Part shown: piece by piece, positions 11,628 through 22,071 of the stretch | Layout: every line of letters starts with the position of its first letter | How positions within the stretch are numbered: the stretch's first letter is position 1 | NCBI GenBank assembly: GCA_022059125.1 | Contig: JAEUWY010000004.1 | Location: 372,001 to 436,000 of the forward strand | Direction of reading: 5' to 3' | Source of the DNA: Corynespora cassiicola | Lineage: Eukaryota; Ascomycota; Dothideomycetes; Pleosporales; Corynesporascaceae | DNA length: 64,000 nt | The notes under the pieces: model-generated | Told to the model about the DNA's origin: nothing | The model's input: the letters and a program-made list of their open reading frames with translations, nothing else | The model's database searches: none | Made by a program: the position numbers and the translations under genes

Positions 11628-13105
11628 CCTGAATACCAAGAAACGTGGTTCACGAGTTCACGATCTGGATAGCTTATTTTGTTCAAGGTCTCAGCGTATG
11701 TTTATATTATTGCTTTCTTCCTCCAAGATTTTGCCCAGAAATCTCGGAGATTGGGGGCGTCGCCATTTGCCCGCGCATTCGTCATCTTGTATAAGCTTCA
11801 CCTAGACTGGCAGAGTAGTAATCGAACTTCGTCCGCCATATCATGTAAGCATCTATGAGAAGCATACTTGAGAACTTTACTGCAACAATTATCTATGTCA
11901 CCTCAGGTTTAGTGAGCCACCACCTGGTGAAGTTAGAGCTAAGGACAGGTTCTATCAAAACCTCAACGTAATAACGAAGACTTCTTGGGAAATGCAACAG
12001 TACGCTCCACCGTTCAGTAGGATCCGGAAGATCCGGTGTAATTCTTATTTGGTATCATTACTTCGCCACCTTAAGAGTACAAGGGCAAGCAGGAGCCACG
12101 CGTATTGAGAAGCTCTGGCGTATCCAAAACGGCTCTCGACTCGTGGTCGTCTTCTCGCCAAGGTTAATTGTGAACCGAAATCTAGGCTATCATAGACTTA
12201 GGTTCGGATATGGAGTCGGCGACAGTTGATCAGAGCTCGGGTCCGAAATGCAGTCGGCCGTGGGTTGATAAAAAAGCACGAGTTCTCCGGATAAGCCCGG
12301 CTATAGCACACAATTTTGAAACCATTTTCGTCCGTCACGCTGTTTCTGAAGATGAGGGCGCTTGAAACGGCTCTGACTAGCCTGAGGTAGTTAGAGAACG
12401 TGCTGTCAAGCAATTCTTGAGACAGGAAGCAGACTTTTAGACGAATCTTGATCGCACCTGTGCATATGCCTCTAAATATATATTCAGTTTTCTGCTCCCA
12501 TAAGAAGTAGTTGGTTGATCACCTCGTCGAATTATTTGTTTGAAGCTTTGAAGAAAATTTGATGATGAGGGCGTCCATCGACTCACTATTCGACCCAACT
12601 TTGACGAAGAGTTGACGATGAGGGCGTGTATCGACTCAGCCGTAGCACGCGCCACGCATGGTCGCCCTGATAATTAATTTGTAAATATATGTATTGCGTC
12701 TTCCTACCATTTGTGAGTTTATTCTATTTTTAACAACTCGTTCCCCTTGGGCCATCCAATCCTTTGGTCGCCCAGCTTGAAACGCTGCACGTCGTGATAA
12801 CTGCCTCAACACAGCTGCCCTCATCAGAAAAAGATGTAGCCCTTCTCATATACAAATTTCTTTGAGGCAATAAGTTTGAAGATGGTAAAAGATCGCAGCT
12901 GTGTAATACTTCTAGAGCGACATCTTGGCAATTCTGCTAACATGGCGACCATATACCCATAGCGTCTGATCTCTCGATATTCGTACAGGGAGTCTAAGCC
13001 TGCATATTTTGCAATGTTACCACAAGCATGTACCTCGCAATCCCAAATGCTCAGGCAACCCTTTGGATATTAAAGTGACTGACGCCAGGTGAAGTATCTG
13101 GCTCG
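11628..13105. other. AT-rich intergenic region with short duplicated segments
   Basis: No intact gene is seen. Two short near-duplications are visible. 12202-12230 and 12240-12269 share TCGG/CGAAATG-AGTCGGC and end in GTTGAT. 12564-12585 and 12617-12638 share GATGAGGGCGT--ATCGACTCA (22 bp, two mismatches, 53 bp apart). The ORFs here are short and look random. Confidence 0.5.
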
Positions 13106-13632
13106 CTACCCCGCATTTCCGATCAAATGAATAGTGACCCGATCATGGTATAGTATCGCCAATTGTGCATCCTCCACGAGAGTAAGGTTTGAAACCTCAT
13201 CCTGTAGCTTTTCGATTGTCGTCGGCGCGACATTACGGAGCAGCCTGCCTTCAAAAGTCTAAATTGCAAAAGAAAAGCGCAATTGGGATTTCTTTCGCTT
13301 CCAAGTCCTAAAACGCCTCTAGGTACTGAAACCCGGCGATTCGTTGGGTTGTCTGCATCTGAGAGCCAGCAGAGTTCTGGTGGGCTATATATAACAACGG
13401 CTCAAAATCCTTGTGCTCCATGTTGATGATCTCGTTGAGCAATTCATTAAGCCGGTGCTTGTAGAGATTTCCACTGCGACAGCTCTTTACCCCTATCATG
13501 ATAGTGGGTGAGGTGGGTGCAGATGTATCTGAATTTTCCCTCCAAACCTGGTTGCAAGCAGCTGGGCCATGCTGACGAGAAGGGACAACTAATATTTGAC
13601 CGGTTCATCCTGCCCAGAACTTTAATTTGCAA
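13106..13632 (-). pseudogene. Possible relic of an unidentified gene
   Basis: Two coding-like stretches lie on the minus strand. 13499-13308 reads NLYKHRLNELLNEIINMEHK and onward. 13258-13106 begins right after a good acceptor (GCAATTTAG) and reads NVAPTTIEKLQDEVSNLTLV, then AQLAILYHDRVTIHLIGNAG before a stop. The two cannot be joined in phase by a credible intron, and no start or further exons are found, so I read this as a decayed gene. Residue composition is far better than in neighbouring random ORFs. Family unknown. 13633-14477 shows nothing. Confidence 0.35.
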
Positions 13633-14477
13633 ATAGTAACTACTTGATGTTCACGGTCGATTTTCCTGACATACGATCAATAGCATCAAGATGCGAGGGG
13701 TGGCTGCATAACATAGATTGACTTTTTAAAAACCTTGCTGGAGCTTCTGGGCAGAAGTATCAAGCCATTACCAACGCGTCTGATGTAGCGCTCGGACTTG
13801 GAGCTGGGACTGTGAAGTGATATACACAATACTTGTATATTTTTTTAAGAAAAACACAATTGAGGGCTTAAAGACCTTTGAAACAGGTCAGATAAACACA
13901 ACGGACCTGCATCTTGTCCGGGTGACACAAATATGCAATGACATATGATTTTGAGCAGTGTGGTGCAAGCGTACACTTCTCCCGAATCTTGCCACCACGA
14001 TGGTAGCAAGATTCAATTGCTCTTGCATATTACATCATCTGATCTACCAGCTAGATATGGTAAAGCTTCTGTAAAATTGCCCTTTCGCAGCCATTTTTGA
14101 TCTTTTGGTGCCCTCTTTTCTTGTCGGTTGCATTGGACTGGAAATTCTAGATGATGGCCTCTTGGCCTCCCCAAGTGTATGGTATTTTTGTTCTACTTGA
14201 ATGTCCCGACCAACATACACTGCAGCCTACGTAAGAGCCTCATGCGAGATCTTGCACCAGGCAATTGCTAGAGGTAGATCACGATTCTAGGCTGTTGTAC
14301 TTGCTCAAACTCTCTCGCTTACAGAAGAAAACTTATATATATTACGTGTCATAGTACAGCAACTTAGAGATCTTATAGTATACTTGTAGGCATGAATAAC
14401 AATCAAAATTGAGATACTTTCTGTAAGTATCTACTGAGGATTACTTGTCTATCTTGTATCATGCATTTCAGCATATA

Positions 14478-15485
14478 TTATACTTTGCTAAGAAAAGGTT
14501 TCAACAACTCCAAAGATTTTTCCCATAGCAAGCCTGCTTTTTCTTCATCATATGTGTGCGCTACATACCCGGGTACATACTCTTTGAGATCTGTATGAGG
14601 CCTGGCTGGCTCTGAGATTTGACAATTTTCGAGGTACAGCCCTCCTCGCCCTTCCAAGGCCTTTGCAGCAGCAGCCCATACAGAGGTAGCTGCGCCTTGC
14701 TCGGGGTTCTTTAACGCATTGCCTATTTCGGGATCTTGACCCCATTGCTCAAGGGTTTCTTTGTCCACATTCTTAGTCAAAGAGGTAGCGACGATCCCTG
14801 GGTGTACGGCCCATGCATGGACCCCTTTGTCTCCATAGCGGCGCTCGAGCTCAGTTGCATGATAAACATTGGCAGTCTTGCTTTGAGCGTAAGCCATCCA
14901 AGAGTTATACTCTCCCTCAAAGTTGATGTTAGAGAAGTTGATTCCTCCGTGCCGATGAGCAGAGGATGCAAGAATCACAATGCGTGATTGGAAATCTGCA
15001 GAACTGGAAGATAGCATCGTCGGGAGGAGATAGTTTGTCAACAAGAAATGAGCGAGGTGGTTGGTGCCTAGTTGCGTTTCATGGCCATCGACGGTTCGTC
15101 CCTCTGGGGTTGCCATAACACCGGCATTGGTAATGAGAACATTGAGGTTGCTGCTGCTTGCCAGGAAATCATCTGCACACTTGCGAACGCTAGCTAGCGA
15201 TGCAAGGTCAAGTTCGAGGAGGTTGACCCGGTCGTTTTCGTGTATATCGCCAAGTGCTGATTTTGCCTTCTCCAAATCCCGGGCGGTAAGATAAAGAGTG
15301 GCACCCGTCTGAAGAATGGCTCTTGCAGTCTCAACACCAATCCCCGAGGAGCAACCTGTGATCAAAACAGTCTTTCCCGACCACTTTCCTTGAAGCTGGT
15401 TGTCGCTAATGATTTGGGAAGCGGTAGGCCGTTGATCACCCATGCCTTTGGGATTTTGGTGAACAGATTGATACTCCGAGGTCAT
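14478..15485 (-). CDS. Short-chain dehydrogenase/reductase (SDR)
   Basis: A single exon of 335 residues; the first true ATG is at 15485. This is a classical Rossmann-fold SDR (PF00106): the NAD(P)-binding motif TGCSSGIG is at 43-50, the NAG motif (ITNAGVM) at 120-122, a serine in ILASSAHR near 174, and the catalytic pair Y199/K203 in YAQSK. The C-terminal part, with HPGIVATSLTKN and a WAAAAKALEGRGGLYLENCQ segment, matches the retinol dehydrogenase / WWOX / TIC32-like branch common in fungi. It catalyses NAD(P)-dependent oxidation or reduction of an unknown alcohol or ketone. It appears intact, in contrast to the NmrA-like gene 1.2 kb upstream on the same strand. Confidence 0.93.
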   Translation of the reverse strand: MTSEYQSVHQNPKGMGDQRPTASQIISDNQLQGKWSGKTVLITGCSSGIGVETARAILQTGATLYLTARDLEKAKSALGDIHENDRVNLLELDLASLASVRKCADDFLASSSNLNVLITNAGVMATPEGRTVDGHETQLGTNHLAHFLLTNYLLPTMLSSSSADFQSRIVILASSAHRHGGINFSNINFEGEYNSWMAYAQSKTANVYHATELERRYGDKGVHAWAVHPGIVATSLTKNVDKETLEQWGQDPEIGNALKNPEQGAATSVWAAAAKALEGRGGLYLENCQISEPARPHTDLKEYVPGYVAHTYDEEKAGLLWEKSLELLKPFLSKV

Positions 15486-16702
15486 GTTGATATTTGGATT
15501 TGGATGAATCAAATGCTTTATGACTTTGTAGAATAGATTAAGACGATGCTGGATGTTGGAACGGAGAATGAAGGCACACGAAGGGGATTGTAACCTTTAA
15601 GTAGATAATCTATCTGTCTTGACTGTGCGCTATTCGTCCGTGACATTCAAGACCAACTCTGATCTAAATTTTCTGGCTCTACCAAAGAAACCAACATGCA
15701 TGCTGAGGTAGAAAAGGGAATTTGCATTATTAGCAAAGGGAATAGTCGCGTTAGCTCCTCCGGGATCTGAAGCACCAAGCTGCACCTCGATTGGATAGCT
15801 TCCTAACTGAACACGACTCGTTTCACTTTTTTCTGGCTAAGAATTGCCTTCAATCTGTGGTCCAGCGTTGTCCGTTGTTTAACTAGACTGAATCCCATGC
15901 TTAACAAACCCTAAAAGTACCTAGCGCTGACAAGGACAAGATCGTCGGGCGCGCCATTTTTTCAATTTAGCTAACCTTTTCGGGAAGTTGTATTCGCCAA
16001 GACACATTTAAAGTACTGTCCGGCGCTATTGCAGACCCTTTTTGTGCCATTTACATCTCAATCCACAAAGAAATTTTTGTGGGCTTCCTGAAGCATTGTA
16101 TTCTTGGCGATCTTTCGCTCCTAATCAGGCTACTTTTATGTTGACTGAAGTCTGCGTGTAGCTAAAAGATATTTGGGTCCTCATAGGCAGGGAACTACGG
16201 AGAATCAGGTAGTAGTGAGGCGAGCGATTTTATTGAGTCTTGCGTTTGACTTATGGCAACGAGTGGAGCTACTTTGATTAGTGAGTCAAGTACCTCGAGG
16301 AAGAGCATGTGGTTTTTGTCGCACTTTGGACTGCTGGGGGAGTGAGCTCATCTTGGCGTGTAACAATTTGGTTGCAGAAGAGCACTGCGCATTGGAAGTT
16401 TTTGCTCAGATATAGTATGTTGTAATTAGTTGAGTCATTCAGCGTGAAGAAATAAATTGTTAGTTCGCACAATCTCGTCAAAAATGATCGTTGAGTGGAG
16501 AACTGGGAGATATGTTCTCGCAGATGCATCAAGGACACCTTGTACTTTGGGTCCGTGTCGCTACGCTATTTGCCAACATTTCTGTTGGCTACCAGAATAC
16601 TTTGTATCATAATAATTCATTGCTTTGCTGAGGTTAATTTGTTTGTTTCTACCACGTTGTATTCATCCAGTCTCCGATATCTTCCTCCTAAACTGTAATG
16701 AT
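15486..16702. other. AT-rich intergenic region
   Basis: 1.2 kb between two minus-strand genes. It presumably contains the SDR promoter and the 3' end of the NmrA-like gene. No ORF, RNA gene or repeat could be supported. Confidence 0.5.
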
Positions 16703-17745
16703 TCATATCCCCTTCCAAGCTTCCTCCAGGAATTCCTTCACTGTCTTGACCTTCACATCCGTATATCTTTCATTCAAGCTCTCTTCTTTGTCTAAAGTAA
16801 CATACCCCTCTTCCATCAAAATCGCAAATACAGTAGCTATACCCTGCAGTGATTCTTTCGAAACAAATTGGTATAGCTCCTTTTGGCCCGGTAACTCATT
16901 AATCTGACCTTTTCGCAGCATTTCCATAGGGTCATGCGATACGGTGAATTTTGTAGCTTTGACCTCTTCTGCAAGAGCCAGGAATTGATTCCAAGTCAGT
17001 TGGTCACCGATGATGATACTCTCCTTATCCCACTTTGACTCGCTAAGGAGTTTACTGACGAAGCGTCCGACGTCGAAACTGTACGTAAATGCAATAGGTA
17101 CGTCGCCTGAGGCAGGGATGCTGGCAGTGTTGTTGGCGATGTCAAGGACGAATGGGAAAGACGGGGGGTATATTTTTATGTGCGGAATTCCAAAGTAATC
17201 AAGAAACTGTTGAGAACAACCGTATACTCGAGAGTGGATGATGAAAGAGCGACGAGCGCGGCCATTTTGGCATGTGCAAGGGGGTAGTACTTGGCGACCC
17301 TAAGTCTCTATATCAATACTTGCAATTAATCAATCAGTATGTATTTGGTCATACTCCACTGTATATCTTACTCCCCATACACTGGGTATATATCTTTTCG
17401 TCACGCTGGATGCCGTTGCAGCCTCGATCAATGCCAATTCTGGGTCTGCGCCCGTCTTGCTGCTCAGTGTTGAAATGATGGTATCGATGCCCTTCGACTC
17501 AAGAATAGAGACTAGTGATGATTGGCTTGAGTAATCTACGGCGAGGATAGGGGCGCCAAATCCCTTGGACATTTCATCCGTTACCTAATACAAAACTCAA
17601 TATATAAACACGGAGCAGCAAGAGCGAGACACACTTTACGACCGAGAATGAACACTTTGTAGCCACCATATGCAACAAGTTCTTCAACAATGACACGGCC
17701 AATGTTGCCGGTTCCGCCAGCTATGGCAATAGTTCGAGAAAGCAT
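16703..17745 (-). pseudogene. NmrA/isoflavone-reductase-like NAD(P)-binding protein with a frameshift
   Basis: Exons 17745-17635, 17584-17355 and 17299-16703 are joined by introns of 50 and 55 bp with good splice sites. The start MLSRTIAIAGGTGNIGRVIV holds the GGTGNIG dinucleotide-binding motif. TKRYIPSVWGVRYTVE and VAKYYPLAHAKMAAL match the NmrA-like/PCBER (PF05368/PF13460) family. At about 17199-17205 the frame breaks: NSFL in one frame is followed at once by DYFGIPHIKIYPPS in the next, as if one base were missing in TTCTTGATTAC. The remaining 165 or so codons stay open to a normal stop. A sequencing error is the alternative. If intact, it would be an NAD(P)-dependent reductase or redox-sensing regulator about 330 residues long. 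Confidence 0.8.
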
Positions 17746-18181
17746 TGGTTTTCGTAGTGCGGGATATTTTTTAAAAATTTAGGGAAGAGAGGTATCTAGA
17801 GTGATGGAAAGCTATCTTCACTTCTTTTGTGACATATGTCCCGCATCAGTACACGTCTTTAGAGAAGCGTTGGCACCATTTTTGTCCAGTCAGCTAATTA
17901 GCCAAGCATCGAAACAGCTGGTTAGCTTTTGTCTCTCTTTAATAATAGTAGATTTATCCTTCTTAGATAGCTGAGTTTGCCAAGCTAGTACTGCCGAGTA
18001 ATATTCCGATTCAAAAGCGGTCAAGAGCAACCAAAATTTAGGGCCTTGGCGAAATAACGCTCTTTAAAGGGTTACCGCCCAACCTAAAACTGGACTGTTC
18101 CACTTTAACCACTTCGCCGAGACGCTTGATTTGAACCAGCCCCCTACACAAATTCAGTTGTACGACTAGGGTACGTACACT

Positions 18182-19842
18182 ATGAGAGCAAAACGGAGGA
18201 ACGTGTGCCAAACGTGCAGATCTCGGAAACTCGCGGTAAGTTTTATCAGAAACGCTTGGATTGGCTTACTAATTAAACCCCAAGTGTGGTGGAGAGCAGC
18301 CAGCATGTTCCCAATGCATTCTCCGGAAAATCCCTGCTTGCAGTTATCAGCAAGACTTCACTTTTGTGGATCAGACGTCGTTCATAGTTCCGAAACATGC
18401 CGGGTCAAAACAAGGAAAAGAAGTAACGCTAAGGACCAAAGAAACGGCATCCAATATCTTCCATGACCAAAAAGCTTGCTACATCACAAATTCCGGACTA
18501 AAGTCGCTCAATGGACTTGGTGCCCACTTAGAATTGAGGGATGATCACGCAGTTGATAACAATATTCAATTCATTGTGCGGAGCTATAATCCTGTTCCTA
18601 GTCCAGCCCCTGCCGAGTTTGATCCTTTCCACAATCAGGTTTGTGGGGCATGGATTGAAGTACTCCCATTTCTTTCCGCGACAGGAAGAAGAAAGCCGTT
18701 TATTTTATCCGCCATCAACACTTTGGCCACCGCTTTACGTCACCATAATGTTAGGCCCGAACCGTACCAATCTCCGATACACCCGATATATTTCGATTCG
18801 CTGAAGAATATGAGAAAGGCGCTTAGTCAAGCTCATGGTGTCTTTAGAATAGAACACTGTATTGCAATCATGTGTCTAGCAGTGACTAATGTTAGTATTG
18901 GCCTGGAAAACCTCACCTTTGCACCCAAAATTAACTAAGCTACGCGTAGATTTTGACCCCAATGCTAGATTCTAGCTGGATGACGCACGCGAGGGGTGTT
19001 GGAGACTTGATGAAGTATCTCAAGCCGGAAATATTCAATTCTGGAATCTTCCATTCACTCTTTGTGGGTTTCAGACCATTACTGGTAGGTTTACGCGCAT
19101 GTATCTAGAAGAATGTCTTACATATTATTTGTCTAATATTTCTCAGTTAGTAAGTTCGATTCTGAGCCGACAGGAAACCTTCCTTGCAAAGGAAGAATGG
19201 ACCACCATACCATTCCGCGGGCAGCCCATCTCCATGATGCAACAACTTCTCAACCGAGCCAGTGTGCTGCCCTCTTTACTTGAAAGATATCATAACACAA
19301 GAGACTTCTTAGACATCACCAACTTGGTTTTGATTGAACGGATCTACCAAGATTTTCAAGATTTCCTTAGAAGTCTCCAGGAATGGGAGATAATATCTGA
19401 GTCCAACGTACCGTTTCCTTTGGTATGGTCAAAGCCTAACACGGACCATTCTTCACCTTCAGTATCGAGTGTTCTTTGGTTCCCAAACATTATGACGGCG
19501 AACAGCCTAATGTATTACTGGGCATTTAAAATCATCGCCAAAACGTATCTCAGTACCCTAAATGGAGCAATCGCTACTCTAAACGACCATTCTTCCCACA
19601 CTATCTCTGAGACTTGTACCGATAAAAGTGTTGTGGATCTTGCTGAGATGATCTGTCACAGTATCCCATATCTAATACAGCCAGGCATGGAGCTGCACCA
19701 CGCCGGGTCTTCTTTCTTTCCCCTCCCAACAGCCATTGAGGTATTTCAGAGGGACTCAGATCGATACAAAGTCCAACTCCTTCACTGTGAGCACATAGTC
19801 AATCAATTGGCAAGCCGTGGAATTCACTTCATACATAAATAG
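18182..19842 (+). CDS. Zn2Cys6 (fungal binuclear cluster) transcription factor
   Basis: Exons 18182-18235, 18285-18890, 18950-19084 and 19147-19842 give 496 residues; introns are 49, 59 and 62 bp (the second has an ATTAACTAAG branch site). The N-terminus carries the full binuclear zinc cluster with cysteines at 9, 12, 19, 26, 29 and 37 (spacing C2C6C6C2C7C); the first intron falls between C12 and C19. The rest resembles the fungal-specific transcription factor domain PF11951, for example SWMTHARGVGDLMKYLKP and GIFHSLFVGFRPLL. It should be a nuclear DNA-binding regulator. The start lies 436 bp from the start of the divergent NmrA-like gene, so it could be a pathway-specific regulator of this neighbourhood. 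That link is inference. Confidence 0.9.
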
Positions 19843-20835
19843 AAATCAAACAGAGACGAATTTTAAAAATGTTTTAGAGCTAAAGCAATATCAATGGGAC
19901 TTTGGCTAAATAGGGGATAAAATGAACATGCAGTCAATAATAATCTAAGGTATTTACAATAATCTACACGGACCAGTATTTATATATACAAATTGCCTAG
20001 TTCTCTGCAGATACGCTGCCCTTTGCTAAAATACATCTTCAATTCCATTCTGCATCTAGCAAGTGCGCATTGACCCACAAACTATGTAAAGAAACATCCC
20101 TGGTGAATGCATACCTGAGTTTTAAAAATCCTATAATAATAGATGTACCTAGCATATAACGTAATATATACTTGGCTTCGACTTACGAACATAGTATGTA
20201 TAATCGCCTTCTAACTACACGGCGTCGCCATAAAAATATAACTAGTAAATAGCTGTATAGTATAGTTATATATACTCCAATTGTTGTGAAATAGAATATT
20301 GAATTTAGACCTAATCTTTGACACATCTTGATGGAAGAGAGAAGGAAGACATGTCAATGTCACTGTGGCGCTGGCAGAGGAAGCTTCTGCGCCTAACTGC
20401 TTCTGCGACTAGCTCGGTATCGCAACTCACCAATGAAACACTGCTTCGCGTTATCTCGTCCCCGCCTACCACGACCACATCGCTCTATCATCACTAGGCA
20501 GCCGTCGAGCTCTGTGCTGATTCACTGCCTACAAGTTTGAGCTTAAACAAATCAGAGGTACGTGTTCAGCGAAGGTTCAAGCTCCGATCTCTGAGCACAA
20601 CAGCCTCGCGGAACTTTCCCATACCGATCTTGCCCTTGATACCAAATCGCAAGTGGCGCGAGATATATTCAGACCTCGGAACTAATAATCAGAAGAAAGA
20701 GCTCGGAATATAAGAGACCTACTCCAAAAAAACGAGCCATTAAATAACCACTCACCAACTTTTCCGGATTCCTCCTCACCTCCAATTCCTCCAACCCCCC
20801 AAAACACCTCCAAGCCCCAACTCCCCTCCCCGACA
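19843..20835. other. AT-rich spacer with a one-stop open frame
   Basis: 19,843-20,340 is AT-rich and featureless. From ATG 20351 a plus-strand frame runs 120 codons to a TAA at 20711-20713, with a single internal TAG at 20495-20497. The N-terminus is MSMSLWRWQRKLLRLTASAT, basic and targeting-peptide-like. It might be a broken small gene, but chance is not excluded. No homology is recognised. Confidence 0.35.
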
Positions 20836-22071
20836 ATGACCCCCCCTCCCAAAATAACCCCCCTGATAATCCTCCACGGCGGCGCCGGAAACATCTCCCC
20901 CACCACCATCCCCCCATCCCTCGCAACCCTCTACCGCCAAACCCTCCTCTCCATCCTCCACACCGCCCACACCCACCTCCTCACCCCCACCTCCACCGCC
21001 CTCTCCACCGCCATCCTCGCCGTCTCTCTCCTCGAAGACAGCCCCTTGTTCAACGCCGCGCACGGCGCCGTCTTCACCCGCGCCGGCACCACCGAGCTCG
21101 AGGCCTCGCTCATGCTCTCCCGCGGCAGCTCCAGGCGCGGCGTCGGCGTAATGATGATCCAGCACGTCAAGAACCCGATCAAACTCGCTAGCGAGATCTT
21201 GCTCCGCGGAGAGGCGGAGGCGGGCGTGGCCGACCACTGCGCGTTCCAGGGCCCGTTTATCGAGGGCAAGGCCAGAGAGTGGGGGCTCGAGATGTGCGAG
21301 CCGGGATACTACTTCACGCAGCGGCGGTGGGACGAGCACATGCGCGGGCTAGACGCCGAACGCAACGGCCAGGCCAAAGAGTGGGCGAGGGAGACGTATG
21401 TGCCGCTGGGGACGTGTGGGGCGGTGGTGCTGGATGCGGAGGGGACGGTGTGTGTGGCGACGTCTACGGGGGGACTGACGAACAAAGCGCCGGGGAGGAT
21501 TGGAGATACGCCGACGCTCGGGGCGGGGTTTTGGGCAGAGGAGTGGGTAGACGAAGTTCAGAAGGAAAGGGGGGAGGGCATGGTGTACAGACCGCAGGGG
21601 AGGGAGGCGGCGGTGGTGGATCGGCTTTCGAGGGGGGATGTGGCGGGGCTTGTGGGGGACTGTTTGCCGTCTCTGGGGGCGTTTGAGAGTAGCTACGCGC
21701 CTCGGACTCCTGGAGAGGGGGTTCGGGATAAACCGCAAAAGGTTCGGCGCGCGGTGGGTCTGTCGGGCACGGGGAATGGCGATTCCTTTCTTCGCCTCGC
21801 TGCTGCGCGCACTGTCGCTGCACGATCGCGCTTCACTTCGTCCTCGCTCGCTGACTCGGTATCTTGGATGGCGGGTCCGGGTGGAGAGCTTCAGAAATCG
21901 GCCGACAACCGGTGGGATGGGGTTCACGAAGGCACGGGAGGGTTCATTGGGATCGAGCTGGTTGGGGATAAAGGAGAGGTGGTCTGGGATCTCAACTGTG
22001 GGGGAATGTTCCGCGCATGGGTGGACGAGTCTGGGGAGGAGAGGTGTGCCATATTCAAGGATGAGCGTTGA
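20836..22071 (+). CDS. Asparaginase / isoaspartyl peptidase-type Ntn-hydrolase
   Basis: A single exon of 411 residues from ATG 20836, the first after a C-rich leader. It matches the plant-type asparaginase 2 family (PF01112): N-terminal PLIILHGGAGNI, then the autocleavage site PLGTCGAVVLD, where T193 would become the N-terminal nucleophile of the beta chain. It continues with ATSTGGLTNKAPGRIGDTP and, near the C-terminus, GLSGTGNGDSFLRLAAART. The precursor cleaves itself into two chains and hydrolyses L-asparagine or beta-aspartyl peptides. All key motifs are present. GTC replaces the more usual GTV after the nucleophile. No signal peptide, so cytosolic or nuclear. Codon use is strongly GC3-rich, unlike the AT-rich genes to its left. 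Confidence 0.93.
   Translation: MTPPPKITPLIILHGGAGNISPTTIPPSLATLYRQTLLSILHTAHTHLLTPTSTALSTAILAVSLLEDSPLFNAAHGAVFTRAGTTELEASLMLSRGSSRRGVGVMMIQHVKNPIKLASEILLRGEAEAGVADHCAFQGPFIEGKAREWGLEMCEPGYYFTQRRWDEHMRGLDAERNGQAKEWARETYVPLGTCGAVVLDAEGTVCVATSTGGLTNKAPGRIGDTPTLGAGFWAEEWVDEVQKERGEGMVYRPQGREAAVVDRLSRGDVAGLVGDCLPSLGAFESSYAPRTPGEGVRDKPQKVRRAVGLSGTGNGDSFLRLAAARTVAARSRFTSSSLADSVSWMAGPGGELQKSADNRWDGVHEGTGGFIGIELVGDKGEVVWDLNCGGMFRAWVDESGEERCAIFKDER

Noticed and set aside
21349..21927. 192-codon minus-strand ORF
   Set aside because: Antisense shadow of the GC3-rich asparaginase-type gene.
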